A stretch of 64,000 bases of DNA from Sipunculus nudus. Its lineage: Eukaryota; Annelida; Sipuncula; Golfingiida; Sipunculidae. This document shows, in pieces, positions 12,106 to 23,264 of this stretch. The notes beneath the pieces are model-generated. The model ran no database searches, was not told the DNA's origin, and saw only the letters and a list, made by a program, of their open reading frames with translations. The DNA is taken from the NCBI GenBank assembly GCA_026874595.1, contig CM049320.1:53535070-53599069 (forward strand). The letters are read 5' to 3'. Every line of letters begins with the position of its first letter. Position 1 is the first letter of the stretch. Position numbers and translations under genes: made by a program.

Positions 12106-13079
12106 CTACAGGGAAGAATATGAAACTGCTTTTAACATTTTGAAGAAAAATCAAGCACACACAGCTGGCAGTCTAATCTGAGGCGGAGATGTAATAAGTC
12201 AAAATATTCATGTGTCGTATTATGTTTGTACATTATTCATGAGGAAACATGTTTGTATGAATTCAGTTATGTTGAAACTTTTGCTCTGTACTTTTCTCAT
12301 TTGATCAGATATACGTACACATGCTAAATTTAATTAAAGTATTAGACAGTATGTAATACATTCTTTTGAATGTTGCAAGCTGACTCGCTTGTGATACATT
12401 TTTATGAATGCACAAAATGGACACTGATCAGTTCTTAGTGTCATGAGACTAAGGCTTGGCAGGTAACGGATCGGTCGGTGTCATTGTTCGAATGAAAACA
12501 ATAGAAAACCGGTTCTCGACTGGAAATCAAATGCAACCAAGGCAACCCAGGCAATTCTTAACTGCAAGGCAATTCATGACCTGATATTATACGATAATAT
12601 TATGAACGTCGTATTATATGAGCCGATACATGTATCTTAATCAATATCACATAAGCCGATGCTATATTTCATACTTATATTTTAACAGCATTGGAAACAA
12701 ACGTAAGAAGATGTAGCTTTTAATCGAATCACAGATGCGCATCTGCAAATAAATTAATTATGCTGTGAAGGTAAGAATAATCACTTCCGACCGTGCTATA
12801 AGTTACGAGCAGGAACTGGACTTAGCTTTTTCAATCGGGTGCATAAAACGGACAATCGCTTATTTATATTCCACAAAATTAGGGCATGAATTATATCAGA
12901 ATTATATGAGATCCATCACAGGCAAATGATGATAAACTGGTGGAGGTTACATTGGGCAAAAATGTGGTTCCACACAATCTTTGATTTATACACACTCAAA
13001 GTATAGCATGGTTACAATATTATGCACTACAGCCTGAGTCATGGGAAAGAGGATTACTTGGGTTAATAGGGTAAAAACG

Positions 13080-13152
13080 TGGTTTCGCTGGGGTTCGAAC
13101 CCAGAAACTTTCGCGTGTGAGGCGAACGTGATAGCCACTACACTACGAAACC
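13080..13152 (-). tRNA. tRNA-Val (anticodon CAC), copy 1
   Basis: Minus strand. The 7-bp acceptor stem GGTTTCG/CGAAACC is perfect; D arm GTGTAGTGGCTATCAC, anticodon loop CTCACAC with a 5-bp stem TTCGC/GCGAA, and T arm CTGGG-TTCGAAC-CCCAG are all intact. Overall it follows the eukaryotic tRNA-Val(CAC) pattern closely; discriminator base A. Looks functional. Confidence 0.9.
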
Positions 13153-13477
13153 GCCCGATAACGATTGAAGTTCACACAAACGCTAACTGGGACCATATTC
13201 TTCCTCAAATATCAACGATATAGGATTATTCAAGATCAAGTCAAAGTGTCGTATGTATATTGCAGATCATGGTCAAACGTGATAGGAGAAAAAGTTTATA
13301 TCAAGAAAAAAGAAACCGTAAAATTCTTCAAAAATTATGAGTAATATCAATGAAATGCCTGAATTAAGATTGCCTTCAAATTTAAACATGCATAAATAAT
13401 GAACTTTATTGGAACTGATCGTAAAACATTTTTTTTTAATTTGATATCATAGACCCATGCCATAGACCTGATAAGTT

Positions 13478-13553
13478 GGCTCGTTGCTTGGTCTAGTGGT
13501 ATGATTGTCGCTTCGTGTGCCAGAGGTGCCGGGTTCAATTGCCGGACGAGCCC
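13478..13553 (+). tRNA. tRNA-Pro-like gene with odd anticodon, probable pseudogene (copy 1)
   Basis: The body matches eukaryotic tRNA-Pro (GGCTCGT/ACGAGCC acceptor stem, GCCGGGTTCAATTGCCGG T arm). Three extra bases (CTT) sit between acceptor and D stem, the anticodon stem has two mispairs, and the loop TTCGTGT gives anticodon CGT where Pro would need NGG. Copy 2 keeps TGG. The similarity between the two duplication copies ends about 13 bp after this gene. Confidence 0.7.
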
Positions 13554-13566
13554 CATGTTTTGGAGC

Positions 13567-13938
13567 AAAGGCGTCGATTTGTTGCAAATAGTGGAGCGTC
13601 TCAGCTGGGGAAAGAAACACGAGAGAGGGAGAGAGAGAGAGCGGGGGGGGGGAGGGGTCTCCCTTTCACACGTTTTCCTATTATATATTTTAAAACAAAA
13701 CTTGGGTAAAAAATTAATACATTTATAATATATTTAATTGATGTGCCTGTATCAAACACAAACAACTTTATTAATTACAAAATGTTGGACTGGAAATGTA
13801 AAAAAAAATTAGTATTAAAATTAGTATTAAACAAGTTTGCCCAAAAGAAATGTGTACACTTTACACAAATGAGTCCAAGGCAAAAAGTAATTACAAAAAA
13901 GTCACAATTACGGAATCATGGATTTACACCAAACTTTC
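13567..13938. other. Gene-free stretch after copy 1
   Basis: Contains a GAGA-rich patch with a G run at 13620-13660 and AT-rich sequence. No exon, tRNA or recognised repeat seen; it leads directly into the hAT remnant. Confidence 0.5.
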
Positions 13939-14657
13939 TTACTCGAAGTTGCCGAAAATATTTCGACGGGTGTTTGATCTACAAGCAAATTCCTTGGCCA
14001 GGGAGTGCATGTTTAGATCCTCAAGGACTGTGGGGTGTACGTGGCACAAGGCGACGGAGTTAAGACGCTGTTGACTCATCGTGCTGCGTAACCAAGTCTT
14101 CAGCCGTCGGAGTGCTGAAAAGCTCCGCTCACAGGATGTGGATGTCACAGGACACACAAGCAAGACTTTCAGAAGGATCTCCACTTGCGAAAATAACGCA
14201 CGCACCTCTGGATGCATACCCTGGAATGCAATCTTAATTTCATGCAATGTTTTTGCATCTGTTTTTTGCCGGAACATGCTCAGCTGGACGGATAGTGATT
14301 CCTTCTTGAATTCAGGGTACCTCTCGACCAGAGACATCTGATCTGAGTCGATTTTGCCTTTGATCAAAATCTGTTCAAGCTGGTTGTATGTCTGCAGGCC
14401 TTGGTTTGAGCTGCCGAACCGTTCCTGTAGCTCTGTCCCCATGCGATCCAGGAAGAGGAAGTACTGTTGTCTGAAGTGTTGCTCTGGGCTGTCATGGTGG
14501 AATTGACTGTCTGACCCGCCTGCTCGTTTAGGACATTTCTCCTTCTAGGGAGGCACAAGGGATCCAGTTCGTATAGTTCCACTTTGGCAGATGCTTGGGA
14601 AAATATATCCTTGAAATTCTCTTCACTCCTCCAAGACTTCAGCTGTGCTGTGCACAC
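13939..14657 (-). pseudogene. hAT-type transposase C-terminal remnant
   Basis: Minus strand. An open frame of 167 codons (14442-13939) contains CPVTSTSCERSFSALRRLKT and, after it, RLNSVALCHVH. This is the typical C-terminal dimerisation region of hAT transposases, close in style to ZMYM-like members. Upstream, 14657-14510 continues the protein in another frame; the switch near 14505-14520 is one frameshift. The N-terminal part is not seen, so this is a truncated, decayed element. It starts about 0.4 kb beyond the right edge of duplication copy 1. Confidence 0.8.
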
Positions 14658-15149
14658 ATTTGTTGCCCCTATCAGTCCTTGAAGGAGAGCAATAAAGTAA
14701 GAATTCTGACGGTAGATTTTAATATTGAATCATGCCAAGTCTATATAATTTAGCGGAAACTGACATTTTACCGACAGTTGCAACTAACCACTCCGCAGTT
14801 AAGTTTAAATCAGTAAATCTTCTTACCGATTCTCAGCGAGGTCCTTGTTTTGGCGTTTAAAGTGTTCGCTGTTAGCTGGCCGTGTTTATATTGATTCTTT
14901 AAGAAAGAGAACTAATAAATTGAGACAAGAATGGTATTAAGAAAAACAAGATGAGCACATATGAAATTGATTGGAATATTTTAAATATAAATCTCGACAG
15001 TTTACCATAATAGAGTCTATAAAAAGGCGCATAAAGCGGGGGGGGGCGGACTTGGGGAGGACAAACAGCACATAGCTAGAGAATATATTATAAAGTATAG
15101 GGAATAAGAAAGGATACAGGTTCCGACATAAAATTGCATATAGAAATAA
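14658..15149. other. Gene-free AT-rich stretch
   Basis: Flanks the hAT remnant; holds a G run at 15039. No exon or RNA gene recognised. Part may be untranslated hAT sequence. Confidence 0.4.
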
Positions 15150-16926
15150 CAAGTGACCCAGGGGTCATGACGCTCAGCTGACCAGGAAGACATTGACAAA
15201 AGTAATTTTATCATCTGAATGTCAAATTTGAATGAAATACTTTTTCCAAACTTGACCTTTTGTATAAAATCATCCAATAATCATTGGGGTACTATGGAGC
15301 TCTGTAGCATGAAGGATATGGGTAACAGACACCTATTTTCAAGTTTTACAAGATGACTTTTCAGGGGTCTCCCAGCATGTCAAAAAATAAAATTCTAGGT
15401 CCAGTTATTATGATTTGTGCCCTGTTAACAAATCCAAATGTTTATTTCGGGGGGGGGGGGGGGTATTTCAAAGCCGCATAGGATGAAGGATATGGGCAAC
15501 AGAGATGTAATTTCAGGTGCACAAGGAGACTTTTCAGGGGCCTCCCAGCATATCAAGAAAGGAGATTCTTGGTCAAGTCATTATAATTTGTGCTCTGTTA
15601 ACAGATGACCAAATCTTTATTCTGGGGAGTACTTCGGAGCCCCAGAGCATGAAGGACATGGGGAACAGGGACCTTATTTCGGGTTTCCATGTAGACCTTT
15701 TATGGGCTTCCCTGGAGGTGAGGACAGAAGATTCTAGGTCCAGTCATTATGATTTGTGCCCTGTTTACAGATGACCAAATGTTTAAAGATCACAAAAGTA
15801 GAGAAAAAAGAATCGTGAAAAATAAAAAAAATATAGGTGGCGCCACCAATCTCCAGAAATTGATGAAACACTCGATGATCAATATCCATGCAAAGAATCA
15901 TGGTGATTAATGCATTAGTTGGTCAGATACTTGAGCTTTTGTATTAAATTTTGCATTATTCTGGGGGTACTTCAGAACCCCATAGCTCAAAGAATATAGG
16001 TCACAGTGACGTAATTTCAGGTTAACAAGGAGAATTTCCATAGACCTCATAGGATTTCAAGTAAGAAGATTCCCGGTCTAGCGGTTACGATTTGTGCCCT
16101 GTTAACAGACAGACGCCTGGATGGCCGGTCGGACGACGGACAAAAAGTGATCCCTACAGCTCAGATGACTTTCAGTCAGCTGAGCTAAAAATTGAAAAAA
16201 TACAGGTGGCGCCACCAGAATGCAGAAACTGATGAAACATTTCATGATCAATATCCATGCAAAGAATCATGGTGATCAATATAAAAATTGTTCAGATACT
16301 TGAGCTTTTGTATCAAATTTTCCATTATTCCGGGGGGTACTTCGGAGCCCCATAGCTCAGAGGTTATGGGTAACAGAGACCTAATTTCAAGTGTTTAAGG
16401 AGACTTTTCATGGGCCTCTCAGCATGTCAAGAGAGAAGATTCTAGGTCCAGTCATTACAATTTGTGCCCTGTAAACAGATGACCACATCTCAAGAGGTCT
16501 CAAAAATAAAGAAAAAAATTCGTAAAAATCGAAAAAATATAGGTGGCGCCACCAGACTGCAGAAACTGATGAAACATTCCATGATCAATATCCATGCACA
16601 GAATCATGGTGATCAATGCAATAGTTGTTCAGATACTTGAGCTTTCGTATCAAATTTTCCATTTTTCTGGGGGGTACTTCGGAGCCCCATAGCTCAGAGG
16701 TTATGGGTAACAGAGACCTAATTTCAGGTTTCCAAGGAGATTTTTCATGGTACTCCCTGGATGTCAAGTTAGAAGATTCCAGGTTCAGTGGTTACGATTT
16801 GTGCCTGGTTAACGGACAGACAGACGGACAGACGGACAGACAGACGGACAGACAGACAGACAGACGGACGACGGACAAAGAGTGATCGCTATAGCTCAGA
16901 TGACTTTTAGTCAGCTGAGCTAAAAA
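15150..16926 (+). mobile_element. Pearl-like / Helentron-associated non-autonomous element
   Basis: The left end has a palindromic AAGTGACCCAGGGGTCATGACGC..CAGCTGA-type segment. It is followed by tandem cores: one block repeats the TTCTAGGTCCAGT..ATTTGTGCCCTGTTAACA motif, and a second has GGTGGCGCCACC plus ATGATCAATATCCATGCA. Then a GACAGACGGACAGACG microsatellite (about 16812-16876) and a terminal hairpin AGCTCAGATGACTTT..GTCAGCTGAGCTAAAA end it. Tandem core, tetranucleotide run and hairpin end, in that order, is the architecture described for bivalve pearl-type elements. No protein is encoded. Confidence 0.65.
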
Positions 16927-17219
16927 CGAATTTAAAGGAGCACTTTGTGACTTGATAAAGTGATTGATTCAATAATGATCGATACACCGCTCTTGGTGCA
17001 ATTAGCATGAAAAAGGGGAAAGGAAAAATAAGTTTTCAGGATCAGAAAGGAAAAACAAAATGAAAGTAGTATACAAAAAAATTATGCGCCCTCAATAAGA
17101 AATATCTGGGGAGTGTTTTTATGATGTATTGTTGCTTTGCATATTTTTCTTTTCAAATCTTTTGTACATATTTACTTGTGTAACGAGAAGATACTGGAGG
17201 ATAAGTACATTTTTCACAA

Positions 17220-17272
<53 letters not shown>

Positions 17273-18090
17273 TACTATGTGCGTACTATATGCAATATAT
17301 TTTCTCAAAACGTAATCCTGTATTCCTGTATAATCTCCACTGATAGGTATGTGTGTATTTACTCTTTTTGTCTATTTGGTCTATTTGAATTGTGAAATCT
17401 ACATCGATTAAGTTGCGGTCTGGACCTGGACGCGATGAGAACCCCATACGCACGTACATAAAATACTGATTAAAATTCGAATTGATGAACGTTGTTTATA
17501 TGTAATAGCCTTCCGGCTTGACAAGTGAAGTTGGATTTTTCTTAATAGACTAGCGTTTAACGTAGAGCAAGTGGCATGTGGATGACATCAGTTGATATCT
17601 TTTGCTCCAGCATTGTCTAACGCTTTTGCTAATGCACACTTTTTTTCTTCAAAAATTTCTAAAAATTTGGGGGGGGGGATTATTGTATAGGTCATCCCCC
17701 TCACCTCAAAAAGTTGGGGGGATATATACCCCCCATCCCCCCAGGATCGACGCCCATGGTATAATCTGAAATCTATCTCAACGAACTCGATTTTAAATAA
17801 CCTGGGGTTGGGAGGGGTTATAACCTAAAATCGATTTAAGATCATCCTCTACAATTTCTATATTACTCCTTTAAATGCATATTAGTTCATTTTTCTTTGT
17901 CTGTACTTACGAAAAATTCTGAAAATCCTTTCTGTTGTTTTTTATATATATTAGGTTGAATCTATATAAGTATATATCTAATATTTGCATATGATGTACC
18001 ATACATTGTGGTGAAGTGCATTGTAATGAATCTATGTGTACCTTATGTTTATTTATATCAGATTTATCTTATGTGTATGAGCCAAGATAA

Positions 18091-18123
<33 letters not shown>

Positions 18124-18842
18124 CATTACATAAAACCATAAAAATTATCAATTCATTAAATCAGCGAGGGGGTAGACAGGTAACCTGAAATTTCGTCCAG
18201 ACCCCCCCCCCCCCCTCCTCCCCCCGTGTAATCTGAATTCGTTTTCAGATAATGGGGCCGGGATAACCTGAACTCTTCACACCGTCTGTACAGGATACTC
18301 GCAAAGCTTCGAAAGTTAAGAGAAGTTCATAGAAAACTTCTTTCATAAAACTCCTTGAATATCTTATTTGGTAACGAAACGTTACATGTAGGATGGCCTT
18401 ATTGTGAAATATTACACAGGATGCTTACACTTTTAAATGCCATGGCATTTTAAATTCAGGAAGCATCCATTTAAAAAAATGTATTAGATCGCATAAAATA
18501 TATGTCATTTTCAGCCTTATATGGCGTGCTTTCTCACAGTGTTTCAGTGTTTCCTAAAATTGTTTCAGATGTGTTAACATAAAAATTGTTTCCTTAACAG
18601 TTGTTTTCTTTAACAAATTCACAATATCAGTTTTACACAGGAAAAAAATCAACAAGAGAAATAACCTCCAGACAATCTCGTTTAGTTTAACATTAGCCAA
18701 CTAACTTGGTAACTCAACAGAATAAAAATCTTCTGGGCAATTGCGGTAAGCCTTTGGGCGTCCTCTGTCCGGCTATTAGCTGCCTGACTTTTAAGAGTGC
18801 AAAACAACATTGGCTTTGATATGAAACCTCTTTATTTATCAC
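16927..18842. other. Gene-free stretch with TA tract, G/C runs and a short repeated motif
   Basis: (TA)n at about 17222-17270 and 18097-18122, poly-G/poly-C blocks at 17668-17745 and 18200-18226, and several degenerate copies of a TAACCTGAAATCGATTT-like motif between 17758 and 18275. No exon with convincing splice sites seen. Confidence 0.45.
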
Positions 18843-18960
18843 TGGGGAAGGTCATGGGGGAAATATCCATGGAAACCCGAAACAATGACCTGTATGCTAC
18901 GTGTTATAGGAAAACAACATTATTAGAGTCCTTTGAACGTCCGATTTGTTCAAGAATACA
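18843..18960 (+). repeat. Single diverged unit of the pearl-like core
   Basis: GGTCATGGGGGAAATATCCATGGAAACCCGAAAC..GACCTGTATGCTACG..ATAGGAAAAC matches the core unit seen at 3.8-5.0 and 23.3-24.7 kb. A 64-codon open frame over it is incidental. Confidence 0.6.
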
Positions 18961-19219
18961 ACAGAAATGTAATACTTTTGCTTTCACATGATTGCTGATT
19001 ATTCACGAAAGAAAAGATAATTAAACGGTTGAAATTGAGTTGAATTATTTTTTTAATCTTGTCTTGGGGAGTTTAAGACATTTAAACGAATTGAAGTGTT
19101 CCAATACTCGATATCTTGTCTGCTACCCATCTGACGCTAAAAACTGATGGGGTCGAAAGAATATTCATCGCATAATCCACTACCCTCATTTCATTTGGTA
19201 ACATTCTGTTGTCTTACAG

Positions 19220-19487
19220 CCCCGGGATTTTTCTTCGTCGACAGTAAAATGAATTTTGGCGATGCAGAGAGTGCTTGTAAAAAGAAGACTAGTCGGCTAG
19301 CAGACCCTTCTTTGTTCCAACACATTCAGGGATTCGAGGTTTGCCACAACGGCTGGCTATCAGATCAGACGGTGAAGATGCCCAGTCTCCATGACAACCA
19401 GGATGCCGGATGTGGTCAGGCCGGGGACAATGATCTTGGTCAGGCTGACCAGTCCAAGCTGTTTGGGACATTTTTATGCCAAACCAG
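19220..19487 (+). CDS. Link (hyaluronan-binding type) domain exon
   Basis: Acceptor GTCTTACAG, donor GTAGGT, phase 1 to 2, open. Reads PGFFFVDSKMNFGDAESACK, then RLADPSLF, GFEVCHNGWLSDQTVKMPS, then GCGQAGDNDLG and a final Cys (FLCQT). The order Cys-(A/G)RLA..GFEVCxxGWLxDxxVxxP..CG..G..C matches the Link fold found in TSG-6, CD44 and aggrecan, with the four conserved cysteines. It probably belongs to a secreted or membrane protein. Its donor phase (2) fits exon 32734 of gene A but not the next Link-like exon at 20858, so its parent gene is not settled. A minisatellite follows directly after the donor. Confidence 0.75.
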
Positions 19488-19499
19488 GTAGGTGAATGA

Positions 19500-20085
19500 G
19501 GAAAATTAAACGCTAAGTAAAAATGACGGATTTTGAACTTAAATCATATCACAAGTAAAAATTAACTATAAGTACAAATGATGAATTCTGTACTGAAATC
19601 CTATCATATCACGTAAAATTACTACTAAGAAGGGATAATTGATTTTAAACTGAAATCTTCTTACACGTAAAAAATTAACTCTAAGGAAAGATGATGGAAT
19701 CTAAACAAAAATCTTATCACACGTAAAATTAACACTAAGTAAAGATGATGGATCTTTGAACTGAAATCATCCCACACGTAAAAATTAACCGTAAGTAAAG
19801 ATGACGGAATCTGAACTGAAATCTTATCACAATTTTACTAAGTAACGATAATGTATTTTGTACTGAAATCTTCTTATACGTAAAATGAACTCTAAGTAAA
19901 GATGGTTGATTTTGAACTGAAATCTTATCACACGTAAAATTAACACCCAAGTAAAGATGATGGATTTTTAACTGAAATCATCCCACAAGTAAAAAATAAC
20001 TCTAAGTAAAGATGATGGAATCTAACTTAAATCTGATCACAAGTAAAATTAACACAAGGTAAAGATGATAGATTATGTACTGAAT
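19500..20085. repeat. Intronic minisatellite, about 59-bp unit, about 10 copies
   Basis: Degenerate head-to-tail units containing AACTGAAATC, TTATCACACGTAAAATTAAC and CTAAGTAAAGATGATGGAT. It starts within about 15 bp of the splice donor of the Link exon, so the intron 5' end is itself repetitive. Confidence 0.9.
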
Positions 20086-20857
20086 TCGTATCTCAAATTA
20101 TAATATTATCATTATAAAATGCCACATTCTGCCATTCTAAAAATATTATTTAAAAAGTGTTGCAAATATATTGTACTTTTTCAGAATAAAAAAAAATATT
20201 TCTATATTCTCTTACAGTTACATTTATTATTTGTTGCTCTAATCCTCATCTTTAAAGTAGAAAGACCCAGGTGGCAGCGATAGGTATGCTCTGTCTACAA
20301 TTCAAAAGAATTAATTTTAATCTATATTAGATCTGACCGAGAATATGAAATACTGAAGACGCATCAGACTATAATTCGCCATAAAACTGTAAATATCATA
20401 CCTGAAGCCCAGTGTCACAAAGAGAAAAATGGTTCGGAAAGCTGAGCAATTTGGCATTAATTTGGCATTAATTTGCCATTTAATTTGAATATTTTTCGGT
20501 AAAAACATATCTTATTCTTTTCTTCATGTGAGGCACACCTCCAGGATTAATAAGAATACAGATTTTCCGAGATAACATTCGCAGTATGTTTGCTTCACTT
20601 TCGAATATTCAGTTACTAAGTTATGAGCATACACCAATCAAATTCCAGTTTATTGTACATACACTGATTCCAATGACTTTGTTTACAAACTGGCTTATTA
20701 TAGATTTCTACTTTTATATTCTTTATACGGTAATTAAAATACCGAACGCTTCCATTTACTAATGAAATCCAATCACAAATGACACAGTTTATACTTAAAT
20801 ATTACTGTGTATAGGCCTGTTCACTCTGTCATATTATGTTCACTATTCTTTTGTCAG
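20086..20857. other. Intron-like stretch
   Basis: AT-rich, no repeat or exon recognised except the pyrimidine tract and CAG that open the next Link-like exon. Confidence 0.4.
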
Positions 20858-21131
20858 GTCCCAATATATTGTTTCGCCGAAGTCCTGATAACTCGTGCAT
20901 GGATACGATAAAAGCCAAGCATTTGTGCCAAAGAATGGGAGGTAGGATGGCGACCGCAGAGGAAGGGAGTGCTGCAGCGGAAGACGGTGCGTCCCAATGT
21001 TCCGATGGTTGGTATATCACATCGGCGGTTGAAGGCATCGGGACATTAAACTGCGACCTTAAGAAAAAGTCCTTTTCTCTAGCTAATCCAGATGCTACGT
21101 GTAGTACCGGGGATGTACTGTAATGTACCAG
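20858..21131 (+). CDS. Second Link-like exon with a +1 slip in a G run
   Basis: Acceptor CTTTTGTCAG, phase 1; donor GTAAGC at 21132. Reads SCMDTIKAKHLCQRMGGRMA then QCSDGWYITS, and a later Cys. Cys spacing and the RMA and GW motifs agree with a divergent Link domain. In the frame as given it meets TAA at 21121, ten bases before the donor. Removing one G from the GGGG at about 21110 would give MYCNVP and a phase 1 end, which is how a Link domain usually closes. Either a real lesion or a base-calling error. Confidence 0.6.
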
Positions 21132-21980
21132 GTAAGCGCTATTAATCACTTTATTTTTTTTAAATACATATACAAAATAAAATAAATGTTCTACGGAACC
21201 GCCAATACCATTCTTATGGATAAATTTTGTGTCCTGAATAGGATGTGTGTGGTGTATGTTGTTGGTAAGTGCTAATTGTCGTCTTACGGGTTTGGTTTTA
21301 TTTATAACTGTAATGGTATGTATAGATACGTGTTATAGTAAATATAATTCTTGATTAGGTTAGCAAATCTGATACAGAATGAGACGACATTATTTGCCAG
21401 TTTCTTTCAGGTAAATTCAAAACTCTTTCACATAGAGAAAGGGGAGTAGTCAATTTTGTTAATGTCAGTGATAAAAAAACCTTTCTAAAACAAAGATTCA
21501 AGATGGCGACAATTATGTCTGTATGTATATGTATTTATGTAAGTTTATGTTGGGATGCTTCTCCTACATATGCTGTGTATTATTTGTATGTTTTTTTTTA
21601 TGTTTTATATTGAATAATTAATAAATAAAATAACAAGATATCTTGATCATAAAGTCCATTTCAAGAATTAATTTTTTTGTAATTTTTTCGCTAACTGGCA
21701 ATAACATTTACTCTCCTCACATCATGTGATGTTTTCACATAGTCCGAAGACCAATCACATTGTATGTTTGAGTGTAGCCTAATATAACCAACCCTTTATG
21801 ACCTTCACTGGTGTTTACTGTTACGTTTTGATCCAACATGCACAAAAATAATGGGTTTCAAATGCGCACACGAAAATAAACGGTCCGGCAAGGAATCAGA
21901 CAATGGAGATTTTGTTGCACAATTTGAAATCAAAAGTTTCCTTTACATGCAATAAATCAGGCCAGAACCTTCTCTGTAAA
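21132..21980. other. Gene-free stretch
   Basis: AT-rich intron-like sequence after the second Link-like exon; no repeat or exon recognised. Confidence 0.4.
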
Positions 21981-21984
21981 TAAC

Positions 21985-22210
21985 AAGACTCAAAATGGGA
22001 AATCGTGAGTTCGAATCTCACCCGTGATATTTTTCATGGTCGGCCCACCACCCAGGCTTAGAGCACTGCAGGTTTTATGGGAAGGCCGTGCCAAATGGCC
22101 GTGTTTCACTCACAAACGAATGTGCCTTTCGTTCCTCGGTGGTATGATTACGCACCCAGCGCCGCAGATGCAGAAGGCATCGGCCCTTGTTGACTCCAGG
22201 ATATAAAATG
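21985..22210 (+). repeat. tRNA-derived SINE-like fragment
   Basis: GTGAGTTCGAATCTCACCCG resembles a tRNA B box and T arm, followed by GGTCGGCCCACCACCCAGGC and a GC-richer tail unlike the surrounding AT-rich DNA. No A box was located with confidence, so the head may be truncated. Confidence 0.4.
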
Positions 22211-23264
22211 AGAGGAAGCGTGTGATACTGCCCTGTCATGAAGTCAGAAAACCGGAATGGAATTCTGCAGATGTACATATACGTAGTAAAGATAGCATTA
22301 AAAATATTAGTCATTATATGAGTCATTATAATATAATCACATTTGTAATTCCAAAAAGATTCCAACACATGATAACACTGAGGGCATTACCTACCAGCTG
22401 GATTCATTATATTAGCAGGAAAAGACAAAAGTCTCCAAGCAAATGATAAGAAATAATGATTTTGTATTGAAACCGAGGTGTTTAAAAAAAAATTGTCAGA
22501 TTTCTGAATGACATAACTGGAGTAAACGCATGCTGAAATTGAAAGCCATGACAGACCGAAGATGCCTCCGTATGTAACCCATTTATATTCCCGATATGAC
22601 CTATTTTCAATATAACCCTCTAACATCACGTTTTCTGTGTATTTAGTAATGTATTCCAAACAATAAATTCTCATTGCATTTGAATTTAACTTAGTCGGTG
22701 TTAAAAAAAAGTGAACGTGCTGAACAATAAGGCAAATAAAGGTCAAAGTCCGCTAAAAGATAAACATTTTAGAAAGTTCTATTTCGCTCCTTCCCTTCAA
22801 ACATGAACCGAATCAAACGAAAGCTCTTGAGAGTTATATTGCCCTAGCAAGCACATGGTGCCACTGTGACTTGACGTTTGAAAGTAAAAAATCAAGAAAA
22901 ATCAAGTTAATCCCTGCAACTTAGAATTACAAAGTATTGTTTATAGGTGGCAGCATGTCTGAAATATAAGTATTTTAAAAGTGTTGGCGCAAACGTCGAC
23001 TGGGAGCCAATAAAAAAACAATGAGCCCCCCCCCCCCCAAGCTTGAAAACGTTCTATATATTGCATATTTTTTAATCATAACCTGAAACTATCCGTGAAA
23101 CCGTTTTGTTTTAGATGTGTTATTACACGTTGAGAACCTTCCACGTAGCACTAGCTTGTATGAGCTAATAACTGTTTCTTTTTTGTGTTTGCAAACCAAA
23201 GTGTTAATTAGTTCATCAAGAGATCAATTACACTGCTTTAGTAACATTATTTTTTTGTTCAGCA
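22211..23264. other. Gene-free stretch
   Basis: AT-rich, with a C run at 23027. Open frames on both strands lack family features and splice context. Confidence 0.4.

Noticed and set aside
18797-18991. 64-codon plus-strand frame, candidate exon
   Set aside because: Its DNA matches the 150-bp pearl-like core unit found elsewhere in the window, so it is repeat sequence.
19500-20085. Possible CRISPR-like array
   Set aside because: Units are contiguous and degenerate, with no distinct spacers, in a eukaryotic intron: an ordinary minisatellite.
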